Assembly: GCA_030688205.1 (NCBI GenBank) | Contig: JAUYIQ010000016.1 | Coordinates: 1-17,973, forward strand | Origin: Candidatus Curtissbacteria bacterium | GTDB taxonomy: Bacteria; Patescibacteriota; Microgenomatia; Curtissbacterales; GWA2-41-24 | DNA: 17,973 nt | Direction: 5' to 3' | In this document: piece after piece, positions 4,873-13,016 of the stretch | Layout of the letters: each line of letters starts with the position of its first letter | How positions within the stretch are numbered: the stretch's first letter is position 1 | Notes under the pieces: generated by a model | The model's database searches: none | Told to the model about the DNA's origin: nothing | The model's input: the letters and a program-made list of their open reading frames with translations, nothing else | Translations under genes and position numbers: made by a program

Positions 4873-4981
4873 GGGTTCGTAAATAAGCAAAGCTTGCGAT
4901 AGTGCCGCTTCGCGTTTCACTATCTAAGTGCAATTGAAAGGCACTATTAGTGGACGAAGTCCACATATCCCTCCTCCTCCG
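4873..4981 (+). repeat. Hairpin-rich tRNA-Ser-associated repeat, copy C (expanded)
   Basis: Copy C starts with GGGTTCG (4873-4879) and ends with ATCCCTCCTCCTCCG (4967-4981), which contains the serine acceptor strand CTCCTCC. Between them are four stems: GCAA-AGC-TTGC; GATAGTG/CACTATC (4898-4924) with an inner CGC-TTC-GCG; AGTGC/GCACT (4927-4945); and GTGGAC-GAA-GTCCAC (4950-4964). The last stem has the same position and GAA loop as CAAC-GAA-GTTG in copy A but different paired bases, so pairing is kept while sequence changes. CGTCGAAAC follows at 4984-4992, as it does after tRNA-Ser(CGA). The copy lies between tRNA-Ser(GGA) and dnaG. Confidence 0.7.
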
Positions 4982-5012
4982 CTCGTCGAAACAAAGTACG
5001 AATATTTAGGTA

Positions 5013-5018
5013 TATAAT
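5013..5018 (+). promoter_or_regulatory. -10 box of the dnaG-rpoD operon
   Basis: A perfect TATAAT ends 17 nt before the dnaG ATG. No good -35 is seen at 16-18 nt spacing. The leader carries GCGAGG about 7 nt before the ATG as a possible Shine-Dalgarno site. Confidence 0.6.
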
Positions 5019-5035
5019 TCGGGCGAGGTTTGGTT

Positions 5036-6859
5036 ATGGACCAGGTAGACGAGGTAAAAAGTAAAGTAGATATTGTTGAAGTCATTTCTTCATATATTCC
5101 TCTAAAAAAAGCAGGAAGAAATTATTCGGGGCTTTGTCCCTTTCACTCTGAAAAAACACCTTCTTTTATGGTTTCGCCGGAGCGGCAGGCTTTCAAATGT
5201 TTTGGGTGTTCTGAATCCGGCGACGTCTTTACTTTTGTGGAGAAAATGGAAGGGTGGGAGTTTCGCGAAACACTTGAAGAGCTTGCAAAGAAAGCCGGAG
5301 TAAAACTTGCTAATTTTAAACCCACAACTTTTTCAAAACAGAAAGATAAACTAATTGAAATTAACAAGCTCACAGTACGTTTTTACAAATATTTACTTTC
5401 AAAGCATAAGTCTGGAGAACCTGGACGTGTATATTTGCAAAAACGGGAAGTGCCGGAGGATCTTTGGGAAAAATATGATTTAGGATATGCTCCGGAAGGA
5501 TGGGAGAACCTTTCTAAATTTCTTGCCGCGCATGGGTTTGATTTTGCAGATATTGTTACTGCAGGGCTTGTTGCAGGACGTGCCGGAAGGAGTAATTCTT
5601 ACTATGACAGGTTCCGCGGCAGGTTAATGTTCCCACTTAAAGATAGCAGGGGGACTGTTTTGGGTTTTTCTGGGAGGGTGATAGATACCAGCAGCCAGAG
5701 ACCAGATAGACAGGAAGCAAAGTATATAAATTCTCCGGAAACACCAATTTTCAACAAAGGCTCACTTCTTTTTGGCTTGGATGTTGCAAGGACTGCGGTC
5801 CGTGAGAAAAATGAAACGGTTTTGGTCGAGGGAGAATTCGATGTCCTGTCTGCATATAAAGCCGGCCTTTTAAATGTTGTTGCAAGTAAAGGGACGGCAC
5901 TTACGGAAAAACAAGTTGCGACACTGGCTAGAATTTGCGAGAAGGTCATTGTTTGCTTTGATACAGACTTGGCAGGAGATGCTGCAAGCAGGCGCGGGAT
6001 AGAACTTTTGGATATTGCAGGTGTCAATGTGCGTGTTGTGAGGCTTGGTAAATTCAAAGATCCGGATGAATTTGCTAAATCCGACCCAAAAGGTTTTTTG
6101 AAGGCAATATCAGACAGCGAGGATGTTTACGATTATTTTATTGAGTCTGCGACAAGCCGTTTTAATCCTGCAACCGGAGAAGGTAAGAAGAAAATAGGGA
6201 AAGAATTATTGCCGATATTAGCTAAGATTTCCGATGATTTAGTGAGGGCACATTATATTGCAAAGCTTGCTAATGTAATGGATTTGGACACACAGGTTAT
6301 TGCAGATGCCGTGAAGAAGCAGGGAGTTATATCTTTCGAGGTTAGTTTAGAGAAAACGGAAGGAGCGGATTTGGTGAAAAAGGCCCACGGGATATCTCTT
6401 GAGGAATATTATCTGGCCCTTATTCTTTTTCAGCAGGAGGTTGTAAAAGAACTTGTGGAATTGCTCTCTGCGTTGGATTTTGCAGATGAGAACGCAAAAC
6501 GTACATTTAAGTGGCTGCGTGATATAATTGGTCACTCCCGCCGTCGCTCTGCGAGCTCTGGCGGGCAGGCAAAAGTTAGAGGTTTATCACAATTGCTTAC
6601 TAAGTTGCCCAAGGAGCTTGGACCATACGTTGACAGTTTGTATTTAGTTAATATTAGTCCGGACTTTGGTGATCGCCAACTGTGGGCTGTTGAAGTTGCC
6701 AAGACTGCAAAGCTTATTCGTGATAAATCTTTAAGAAGACAACAGGCGCTTATTTCTAGTAAGCTAAGAGAAGCGCAGAAAAGTTCCGATGAAGCGCAGA
6801 TTCAGAAACTTCTTTCGCAGTTTGACCGGATATCTGAAGAAAGAAAGAAAATATCATGA
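5036..6859 (+). CDS. dnaG: DNA primase
   Basis: DnaG makes the RNA primers for replication, working with the replicative helicase at the fork. The 607-residue length is normal. The N-terminal CHC2 zinc ribbon uses C34, H37, C55 and C58 (CPFHSEKTPSF, then FKCFGC). A catalytic TOPRIM domain follows at about residues 250-350: VLVEGEFDVLSAYKAG supplies the acidic glutamate and CFDTDLAGDAA the DxD pair. The RNA-polymerase-like strand RFRGRLMFPLKDSRG lies before it. The C-terminal 180 residues (helicase-binding region) are divergent. I chose ATG 5036 because a possible GCGAGG ribosome site precedes it at proper distance; TTG 5030 is the alternative. The stop TGA overlaps the rpoD start as ATGA, so the two are translationally coupled. 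Confidence 0.97.
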   Translation: MDQVDEVKSKVDIVEVISSYIPLKKAGRNYSGLCPFHSEKTPSFMVSPERQAFKCFGCSESGDVFTFVEKMEGWEFRETLEELAKKAGVKLANFKPTTFSKQKDKLIEINKLTVRFYKYLLSKHKSGEPGRVYLQKREVPEDLWEKYDLGYAPEGWENLSKFLAAHGFDFADIVTAGLVAGRAGRSNSYYDRFRGRLMFPLKDSRGTVLGFSGRVIDTSSQRPDRQEAKYINSPETPIFNKGSLLFGLDVARTAVREKNETVLVEGEFDVLSAYKAGLLNVVASKGTALTEKQVATLARICEKVIVCFDTDLAGDAASRRGIELLDIAGVNVRVVRLGKFKDPDEFAKSDPKGFLKAISDSEDVYDYFIESATSRFNPATGEGKKKIGKELLPILAKISDDLVRAHYIAKLANVMDLDTQVIADAVKKQGVISFEVSLEKTEGADLVKKAHGISLEEYYLALILFQQEVVKELVELLSALDFADENAKRTFKWLRDIIGHSRRRSASSGGQAKVRGLSQLLTKLPKELGPYVDSLYLVNISPDFGDRQLWAVEVAKTAKLIRDKSLRRQQALISSKLREAQKSSDEAQIQKLLSQFDRISEERKKIS

Positions 6860-8007
6860 CAGTTAAAAAACAAAAAAAGGTTAAAACAGAAGTTAAGCCG
6901 GATGTGCCAGCAGTCGTGGCTCCGATTGATGTCAAAGTTGAATTAAGAAAGCTTTTGAAGCGTGGTCGCGACCAGGGATTTATTACCCAGGACGAAATTC
7001 TTCAAGTATTCCCGACTCCGGAAAACAGCGTGGAGGCGGTTGACGATCTTTATTATAAGCTTTTGGAAGAAGGCATAGACGTTTTTGACACAACAGAATT
7101 TGATCCTTCTGAAATGTCTAAGTCTGTTTCGGAGTTGGAAAAAGAACTGGAAAGTCTGGCGACTTTGGAAGAAGGTTATCTTTCCGATCCGGTGAGGATG
7201 TATTTGAGAGAAATTGGGAGAGTTTCGCTTTTAACTTACGAAGAAGAAGTTTATCTCGCCAAAAGAGTGGAGAAGAGTGATAAAAAATCCCGCGAGAAAT
7301 TGATTAATGCCAATCTTCGTTTGGTGGTTTCCATTGCAAAAAAGTATGTAAACCGAGGATTAACACTTTTGGACCTGATTGAAGAGGGTAATATTGGGTT
7401 GATGCGAGCCGTAGAAAAGTATGACTGGAGACGCGGGTATAAATTTTCTACATACGCAACCTGGTGGATCAGACAGGCGATAACCAGAGCTATTGCAGAC
7501 CAGGCCAGAACTATTCGAATTCCCGTTCACATGGTTGAAACTATCAATAAGTTCAACAGAATTTCCAGGAAGCTGATGCAAGAGCTCGGACGAGAGGCGA
7601 CACCCGAGGAAATAGCCCGTGAGATGGAGATTGAGCCGGAAAAAGTGAGGGAAATTATTAAAGTTTCTCAAGAGCCGGCTTCTTTGGAAGCTCCTGTTGG
7701 AGAAGAAGAAGACAGCAGGCTTGGTGATTTTATTCAGGATGCATCCGCTTCGCCTACTGATCAGGCAACACAGGCGCTTTTGAAGGATCATATCCGTGAG
7801 GTTTTAGCTTCGCTATCTCCTAGAGAAGCTAAGGTTTTGGAGTATAGATTTGGTTTGGAGGATGGGAAGCAGAGAACTTTGGAGGAAGTCGGCAAAGAAT
7901 TTGGAGTGACTCGTGAACGAATAAGACAAATTGAAGCAAAAGCCATAAGAAAACTGAGACACCCAACCAGAGCAAAAAAACTCAGGGATTATTTGGAAGC
8001 GATATAA
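6856..8007 (+). CDS. rpoD: RNA polymerase primary sigma factor (RpoD/SigA)
   Basis: This 383-residue sigma-70 group 1 protein gives RNA polymerase its housekeeping promoter specificity. A region 1.1-like segment is at about residues 29-76 (LLKRGRDQGFITQDEILQVF). Region 1.2 is at about 113-130 (DPVRMYLREIGRVSLLTYEE). Region 2, for -10 recognition and melting, is at about 154-225 with ANLRLVVSIAKKYVNRG, FSTYATWWIRQAITRAI and RTIRIPVHM. Region 3 follows, then region 4 with the -35 helix-turn-helix (LEEVGKEFGVTRERIRQIEA). All core motifs are intact. The long acidic insert of proteobacterial RpoD is absent, as in SigA. The ATG overlaps the dnaG stop by 4 nt, a dnaG-rpoD arrangement shared by many bacteria. 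Confidence 0.97.
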   Translation: MTVKKQKKVKTEVKPDVPAVVAPIDVKVELRKLLKRGRDQGFITQDEILQVFPTPENSVEAVDDLYYKLLEEGIDVFDTTEFDPSEMSKSVSELEKELESLATLEEGYLSDPVRMYLREIGRVSLLTYEEEVYLAKRVEKSDKKSREKLINANLRLVVSIAKKYVNRGLTLLDLIEEGNIGLMRAVEKYDWRRGYKFSTYATWWIRQAITRAIADQARTIRIPVHMVETINKFNRISRKLMQELGREATPEEIAREMEIEPEKVREIIKVSQEPASLEAPVGEEEDSRLGDFIQDASASPTDQATQALLKDHIREVLASLSPREAKVLEYRFGLEDGKQRTLEEVGKEFGVTRERIRQIEAKAIRKLRHPTRAKKLRDYLEAI

Positions 8008-8062
8008 CTGACTGAAACTTGCAAAAAATTTAGCTTGGTGGCAAACTGAAATTAGATAAAAA

Positions 8063-8353
8063 ATGTCACTTTCGCCCACAATGGTAGCAGCACTTGTTGC
8101 TCTTCTGGTTTCACTTTCTGCAACTTACAACGCTTATATGCTTCGCGGGGGAAAGTTGGCATGGAGTCAAGTGCTGACAACTCTTGCCACCGTTTGCTTA
8201 ACGCTTTCCATTGTGTTCTCACAAACAGGTGTTGTACTTCCTTTGGTTGGTAATGCAAAAATATTATCTGCCTCACCTTCTGATATTTTGTATATTGTTG
8301 GATTTCTTTTGTTATTTGCTGCTTCGCTAAAGCTTCGTTATTCACTAAAGTAA
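8063..8353 (+). CDS. Small three-helix membrane protein, function unknown
   Basis: This 96-residue protein has an ATG start. Three hydrophobic segments are visible: about residues 6-24 (TMVAALVALLVSLSATYNAY), 36-60 (VLTTLATVCLTLSIVFSQTG) and 72-90 (DILYIVGFLLLFAASLKL). The ends are short and polar, so it is nearly all membrane. I do not recognise a family. It lies 55 bp after rpoD and 51 bp before the carbamoyltransferase cassette on the same strand. A TAGATA hexamer lies 4 nt before the ATG. A minus-strand frame covers the same bases but has no recognisable features, and this reading gives a regular helix pattern. Confidence 0.7.
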   Translation: MSLSPTMVAALVALLVSLSATYNAYMLRGGKLAWSQVLTTLATVCLTLSIVFSQTGVVLPLVGNAKILSASPSDILYIVGFLLLFAASLKLRYSLK

Positions 8354-8392
8354 GAGTTAACTTTTACACTGGAAACTAATTAGGTTGCATGG

Positions 8393-8398
8393 TTTAAT
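8393..8398 (+). promoter_or_regulatory. -10 box close to the carbamoyltransferase cassette start
   Basis: TTTAAT ends 6 nt before the ATG at 8405 (a shifted TAATAT would be 4 nt away). It predicts a leaderless first gene of the cassette. Confidence 0.4.
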
Positions 8399-8404
8399 AT
8401 CAGC

Positions 8405-8647
8405 ATGAAATTTTTGAAGTTGTTGTGGAAAAAGTGGCTTGTTGTCGCCCACGCAATTGGCAATTTTCAGTCGCAGCTCATATTGAGCGTTTTTTACTTT
8501 ATATTTATTTTTCCTCTAGGAGTTGTTTTTAGATTTTTTTCTGATCCTCTACGTTTAAAACTTGCAAAAGATTCAGCCAAAAAAAGTAGTTTTGAAAAAT
8601 GGGAACACCCGAAGGAAAATTTGGAAGAGGCGAGGAAGCAATATTAG
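8405..8647 (+). CDS. Small membrane protein of a carbamoyltransferase cassette
   Basis: This 80-residue protein has a basic amphipathic N-terminus (MKFLKLLWKKWLVVAHAIGN), one transmembrane helix at about residues 26-45 (LILSVFYFIFIFPLGVVFRF), a conserved-looking SDPLRLK turn, and a polar tail EKWEHPKENLEEARKQY. Small proteins with this one-helix plan and the LEEARKQ tail often sit beside NodU/CmcH-type carbamoyltransferases, together with SxtJ- and DUF5989-type partners; that association is from memory. Only 3 nt separate its stop from the carbamoyltransferase start, so co-translation is likely. It probably holds the enzyme at the membrane, which is inference. Confidence 0.75.
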   Translation: MKFLKLLWKKWLVVAHAIGNFQSQLILSVFYFIFIFPLGVVFRFFSDPLRLKLAKDSAKKSSFEKWEHPKENLEEARKQY

Positions 8648-8650
8648 AGG

Positions 8651-10438
8651 ATGTATATCTTAGGAATTTCCTGTTTTTATCACGAATCCGCAGCATGTTT
8701 AATCAAAGACGGTGTTATTGTTGCGGCTTCTGCAGAAGAGCGGTTTAGCAGAAAAAAACATGATAGTGAATTTCCAAAGCTTGCCTGCGAGTTTTGTTTG
8801 AAATCCGCCGGAATAAAAATCGAAGATGTTGATTGGGTAGTTTTTTATGAAAAACCTTTTTGGAAGTTTTTGAGAATTCTGTTTTCGACTTTAGCCTCCT
8901 GGCCGTTAGCCTTTCGTCTTTTTGCGAAGGCGATGGTGACATGGCTTTCCGATAAACTTTGGGTGAGGTCAATTATTGCTGATGCGCTGAAGATTGATAA
9001 AAAGAAAATTCTCTTTATTCCACACCATATTTCTCACGGTGCAAGCGCTTTTTACACATCAGGATTTGATGAGTCCGCGGTTTTGACATTTGACGGAGTG
9101 GGTGAGTGGACAACGACAACCTGGGGGGTCGGTCGCAACAAGTCACTTGAAGTTTCGCAGGAGATAAAGTTCCCGCACAGTATCGGACTTTTATATTCGG
9201 TTTTTACGGCATTTTTGGGTTTTGAAGTTAATGACGGGGAATACAAAGTGATGGGAATGGCTCCATATGGAGAACCTAAGTATCTGGATCGCGTTCGAAA
9301 GCTAGTCAAGGTTTACCCTGATGGTTCTTTTGCTCTTAGAATGGAATATTTTTCCTACCAGTGGCATGACAGTCGTGCATACAGCTCAAAATTTGTGGAA
9401 CTTTTTGGTGAACCTAGACCTCGCGATATGTACTTCTTTACTAAAAGCAGTGGGTATCCTAACTACTTTGGAGAAAAACCTGAAAATTACCAGGAGATGT
9501 GTGAATTGAATCAAAAATACGCGGATATTGCGGCATCGATTCAAGCATTTACAGAGGAATTAATTTTAAATTTGGCAAATCACGTGTATGAGAAAACGAA
9601 GATGGAAAACCTTTGTATTGGCGGAGGTGTTGGTTTGAACAGTGTTGCAAACGGAGTACTTTTGAGAAAAGGCCCTTTCAAGAGAGTCTTTGTGCAGCCG
9701 GCAGCTGGTGACGATGGCGGGAGTTTAGGCTGCGCTTTTTACGCTTATCATGCAATTTTGGGTAAGCCCCGAAAATATGTTCAGGATAACTGCTATTTTG
9801 GTGCAGAATTTAGCGAGAGCGAAATAGAAAAGTTTTTAAAAAGTAAAAAGGTTAAGTATCAGAAGATTACATCCGAGGACAAGTTGACCGACTTTTTGGC
9901 TGGTGAGATTGCAGACGGAAAAGTTATTGGTTTTTATCATGGCAGGGCAGAGTGGGGGCCGAGGGCTCTTGGTTCAAGGTCAATTATCGCAGACCCAAGA
10001 CGGGAGGAAATGAAGGAGGTTGTAAACACGAAGATTAAATTTAGAGAGCCATATAGGCCTTTTGCCCCGGTGGTGATAGTAGAAAAAGCGAAGGATTACT
10101 TTGAACTTGGCAATTTAGAACATCAGTATTTAACAAACTTCATGCTTGGGGTTTTCCCGGTAAAACGTGCTATGCGAAAAGTAATTCCTGCGGTAACTCA
10201 CGTTGATGGTTCCGGCAGGCTGCAGATAATTTCGCGAAAACAAAATGCCAGATATTATGATTTAATCAATAAATTCGGCAATAAAACCGGGGTTTATGTT
10301 CTTATGAATACGTCTTTTAATTTGAAGGGTGAGCCGATTGTGAATTCGCCTGAAAATGCTTTTAATACGTTTTCAAAATCTGGTCTTGATATACTTGCTC
10401 TGGAACGGTATATTGTTCGAAAGGAAGATTCGAAGTGA
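8651..10438 (+). CDS. Carbamoyltransferase (NodU/CmcH/TobZ family)
   Basis: The family moves a carbamoyl group from carbamoyl phosphate, through carbamoyl-AMP, to a hydroxyl of a sugar or natural product. The 595-residue length is normal. The N-terminal Kae1-like domain starts with ILGISCFYHESAACLIKDG and contains the metal-binding HHISHGASAF (H125 and H129) and TFDGVGEWTT (D148). The CIGGGVGLNSVANG glycine loop is at about residues 322-335. The C-terminal carbamoyltransferase domain has GRAEWGPRALGSRSIIADPR at about 430-450 and NTSFNLKGEPIV near the end. No catalytic gap is apparent. AGAGG just before the ATG may act as ribosome site. Its TGA overlaps the GTG of the next small gene. The acceptor is unknown; the YfhO-like neighbour suggests a glycan. 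Confidence 0.95.
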   Translation: MYILGISCFYHESAACLIKDGVIVAASAEERFSRKKHDSEFPKLACEFCLKSAGIKIEDVDWVVFYEKPFWKFLRILFSTLASWPLAFRLFAKAMVTWLSDKLWVRSIIADALKIDKKKILFIPHHISHGASAFYTSGFDESAVLTFDGVGEWTTTTWGVGRNKSLEVSQEIKFPHSIGLLYSVFTAFLGFEVNDGEYKVMGMAPYGEPKYLDRVRKLVKVYPDGSFALRMEYFSYQWHDSRAYSSKFVELFGEPRPRDMYFFTKSSGYPNYFGEKPENYQEMCELNQKYADIAASIQAFTEELILNLANHVYEKTKMENLCIGGGVGLNSVANGVLLRKGPFKRVFVQPAAGDDGGSLGCAFYAYHAILGKPRKYVQDNCYFGAEFSESEIEKFLKSKKVKYQKITSEDKLTDFLAGEIADGKVIGFYHGRAEWGPRALGSRSIIADPRREEMKEVVNTKIKFREPYRPFAPVVIVEKAKDYFELGNLEHQYLTNFMLGVFPVKRAMRKVIPAVTHVDGSGRLQIISRKQNARYYDLINKFGNKTGVYVLMNTSFNLKGEPIVNSPENAFNTFSKSGLDILALERYIVRKEDSK

Positions 10439-10614
10439 AGTTTCTGAAAGGATTTTTTTCGAGGGGAAGCGAAGCAGGTGAGCTAATGCAATTTTTGTGG
10501 AAGGCCAAGCTTTGGTTTTTAATTCCCTTTGTTGCGGTACTTCTTCTTTTCGGATTCTTGATGATATTTGCCCAGGCTACAGGTGTGGCACCTTTTATTT
10601 ACACACTGTTCTAG
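10435..10614 (+). CDS. DUF5989-like one-helix membrane protein (59 aa)
   Basis: The frame runs from GTG 10435 (overlapping the carbamoyltransferase TGA as GTGA) to TAG 10612-10614. Residues 18-59 read MQFLWKAKLWFLIPFVAVLL and onward to the C-terminus IFAQATGVAPFIYTLF. That closing motif, after a tryptophan/lysine-rich start and one transmembrane helix, is what I remember for DUF5989 proteins beside carbamoyltransferases. An alternative start is ATG 10486 (42 residues), preceded by AGGTGAG at good Shine-Dalgarno distance. It is short enough to be missed by automatic calling. Its 3' end lies just before the start of the YfhO-like gene. It likely acts with the carbamoyltransferase at the membrane (inference). 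Confidence 0.85.
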   Translation: MKFLKGFFSRGSEAGELMQFLWKAKLWFLIPFVAVLLLFGFLMIFAQATGVAPFIYTLF

Positions 10615-10619
10615 ACAAT

Positions 10620-13016
10620 TTGAAGTTCGCCTTTTTACTATTTACTTTTTTTACCTTCTTAATTTTTCTACCCATATTTTTTGGAAAAGTTAATTTAAAC
10701 GGGAATTTGCTGGTTTCTTTTTACCCACCATACGGGCAGAATTTACCGTATAAAAATACGGGGTGGGATCAGCTGCGGATTTATTTTCCGTTTTACAAGG
10801 TTACTTTAGATTCGATTAAAAACCTTGATATTCCTTTATGGAATCCATACACATTTAGTGGCCATCCCCATATGGCGGATTTTCAGAGTGCTGTTTTTTA
10901 CCCTTTAAATCTTTTTGGAATTTTCCTGCCGCAAATTGAATTTTGGCATTTGCTGCGGATTACGCCGACCATTTTGGCTGCTTTTTTTACTTATTTATTT
11001 CTTAGAAGGCGGAAACTTTCGAATGTCTCTGCGATTTTTGGAGCAATAACGTTTGGATTTTCTCCTTTTATTTTGGCATGGGGCGAAGAAGTGGTGATGT
11101 CTGTGCACTCTATCGTCTGGCTGCCTCTAATTTTGTGGGCAACTGACAACTATATAGAAGGCTCAAAAAAGAAATATTTGTTGGTAATCTCTCTTGCTAC
11201 TGCTGTTTCATTTCTGGGCGGTTATATGCAGACTTCTATTTATATGTTTATTTTCCTTTTTGCTTACCTTGCCATTTTATTTAAGAAATCGGATTTGTTT
11301 AGAATCTTGCGAATAATTGGCGCTTTTATTCTAGGAACAGTGCTTGCTGCGGTTCAGCTGTTGCCATCCGCAGAGTTATTTTTTAATGCCGCCAGATCTG
11401 AGGTGACACTTCGTGAGACCTTGTTTCAGTTCCTGCTTCCATGGCAGGCGTTGGCAACATATTTTGCGCCTGATTTTTTCGGCCATCCGGCAACGCATAA
11501 TTTTTTCAGGGGAGGTTCCGCGCAATATTACGAGGGCATTATATTTATTGGGGTCGCAGCTTTGGTTTTTGCCGTTTTTGCAGTTAAGTTTAGCTGGGGA
11601 AACAAGTTTATAAAATTTTTGGCAATATCTTCTTTGATCTCTCTTTTGACAACTTTGGATTGGTTCGGGGCAAAGCTTTTTATTTCTCTGCCCATTCCGT
11701 TTCTTTCGTCTTCGATTCCTAATAGAATTTTGTTTATTCCCACTTTTTGTCTTGCGATTTTGGCAGCATATGGGCAAGAGAGCTGGTTAAGCGAGAAAAG
11801 CCGGAATTTATATAAAGTGCTACTGGCTTTTTGGGGAATATATGGGGCAATTGTCGTTTTTCTTTTGGTATCAAAGGTTCTGAATTTACCCTATTTTCAA
11901 TTTGCGCAGTTTAGGGCAGCAGAAAATATTACGGTCTCTTTTAGAAATTTGGCTATCCCGGCCTTTCTGTTTTTTGTTTTGGGTATTTTAACAGTGGTTT
12001 GCGATATTCGGCCAAAGTTTAAGCGAACCGCTGCTATTTTGATACTAATTTTGGCAGCAGCGCATATTTTTTTGTTTTCGCAAAAATACTTTTCTTTTAG
12101 TGAGCGCAAATATGTTTTCCCAAACCCGCCTATTTTGGAGTTTATAAAAGCGGAGCAGGGGATTTATCGGACGTGGGGGTTGGGAGATGCATATTTGGAA
12201 ACAAATCTAGCTACAGAGTACGGCATATATTTTCCGGAAGGGTACGATTCTTTGAATAATCGAAGTTATGGAGAGTTCACTTATGTAATGCAGGGCGCTA
12301 GACTTTCGGATTACGTATTTCGCGCGGATGCAGGTTTAGGCAGGGCGTCGTCTGTGGAGCTTTTGGAAAGTGAGAGCAGAAGAAAGTTAATAGACCTTCT
12401 CGGTATTAAATACTTAATTGTTAAAAAGGAGGATTTTGACAGGGCAGCAGACAGAAATTTTGTAAAAGTATTCGATGATGGGAAGTATGGGGTTTTTGAG
12501 AACAGACAGGTTGTCCCAAGAATATTTTTGGCATCTAACTACGAGGGTCCACCGGACATAATTGCTTCCTCGACAGAATCTGAAAAGGAAAAAGCTACTC
12601 GAGAAAAGGAGAGAAGAAAATTGATTCCGCAAAAACTACTTTCACCCGACTTTGATTTTCGAAATGTTTTGATTTTGGAAAAACCTTCGCCTGTCAGCCC
12701 GCAGTTTGGGGAGGGAAGTGTGGATATTATTAAGTACGAACCTCAAGAGGTAGTTGTCCGGACAAAATCAGACCAGCCTAAACTGCTTTTTATTTCCGAT
12801 AATTATTATCCCGGATGGAAAGCCGGGGTGGATGGGGATGAAACGGAGATACTGCGAGCAGACTACACATTCAGAGCGATACCCCTGACGCCGGGGACGC
12901 ATGAGGTTAGGTTCTGGTTCGATAGCCGAAGTTATAAAACGGGGTTGTTGGTTTCTTTGGTGACTCTTGGAATAATATTATTTCTTACTTCAAGGAAAAA
13001 TCCACTTGTAGGGTAA
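10620..13016 (+). CDS. YfhO-like large multi-spanning membrane protein
   Basis: From TTG 10620 the protein has 798 residues. The frame stays open upstream to 10497, but that part overlaps the DUF5989-like gene and has no start with membrane-protein character, so I prefer TTG. A first transmembrane helix (FAFLLFTFFTFLIFLPIFF) leads to an extracytoplasmic loop with WNPYTFSGHPHMADFQSAVFYPLN, typical of YfhO and GT-C-like proteins. About ten more helices follow to residue 540. The last 270 residues are a soluble domain with the YfhO signature NYYPGWKAGVDG and PGTHEVRFWF, then one final helix. B. subtilis YfhO is linked to lipoteichoic-acid glycosylation. Here it probably handles a lipid-linked sugar that the carbamoyltransferase modifies (inference). 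The 3' end overlaps the convergent SIMPL gene by 32 bp. Confidence 0.88.
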   Translation: MKFAFLLFTFFTFLIFLPIFFGKVNLNGNLLVSFYPPYGQNLPYKNTGWDQLRIYFPFYKVTLDSIKNLDIPLWNPYTFSGHPHMADFQSAVFYPLNLFGIFLPQIEFWHLLRITPTILAAFFTYLFLRRRKLSNVSAIFGAITFGFSPFILAWGEEVVMSVHSIVWLPLILWATDNYIEGSKKKYLLVISLATAVSFLGGYMQTSIYMFIFLFAYLAILFKKSDLFRILRIIGAFILGTVLAAVQLLPSAELFFNAARSEVTLRETLFQFLLPWQALATYFAPDFFGHPATHNFFRGGSAQYYEGIIFIGVAALVFAVFAVKFSWGNKFIKFLAISSLISLLTTLDWFGAKLFISLPIPFLSSSIPNRILFIPTFCLAILAAYGQESWLSEKSRNLYKVLLAFWGIYGAIVVFLLVSKVLNLPYFQFAQFRAAENITVSFRNLAIPAFLFFVLGILTVVCDIRPKFKRTAAILILILAAAHIFLFSQKYFSFSERKYVFPNPPILEFIKAEQGIYRTWGLGDAYLETNLATEYGIYFPEGYDSLNNRSYGEFTYVMQGARLSDYVFRADAGLGRASSVELLESESRRKLIDLLGIKYLIVKKEDFDRAADRNFVKVFDDGKYGVFENRQVVPRIFLASNYEGPPDIIASSTESEKEKATREKERRKLIPQKLLSPDFDFRNVLILEKPSPVSPQFGEGSVDIIKYEPQEVVVRTKSDQPKLLFISDNYYPGWKAGVDGDETEILRADYTFRAIPLTPGTHEVRFWFDSRSYKTGLLVSLVTLGIILFLTSRKNPLVG

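Noticed and set aside
4682..4966. 94-residue minus-strand frame
   Set aside because: It reads antisense through tRNA-Ser(GGA) and repeat C; no coding character.
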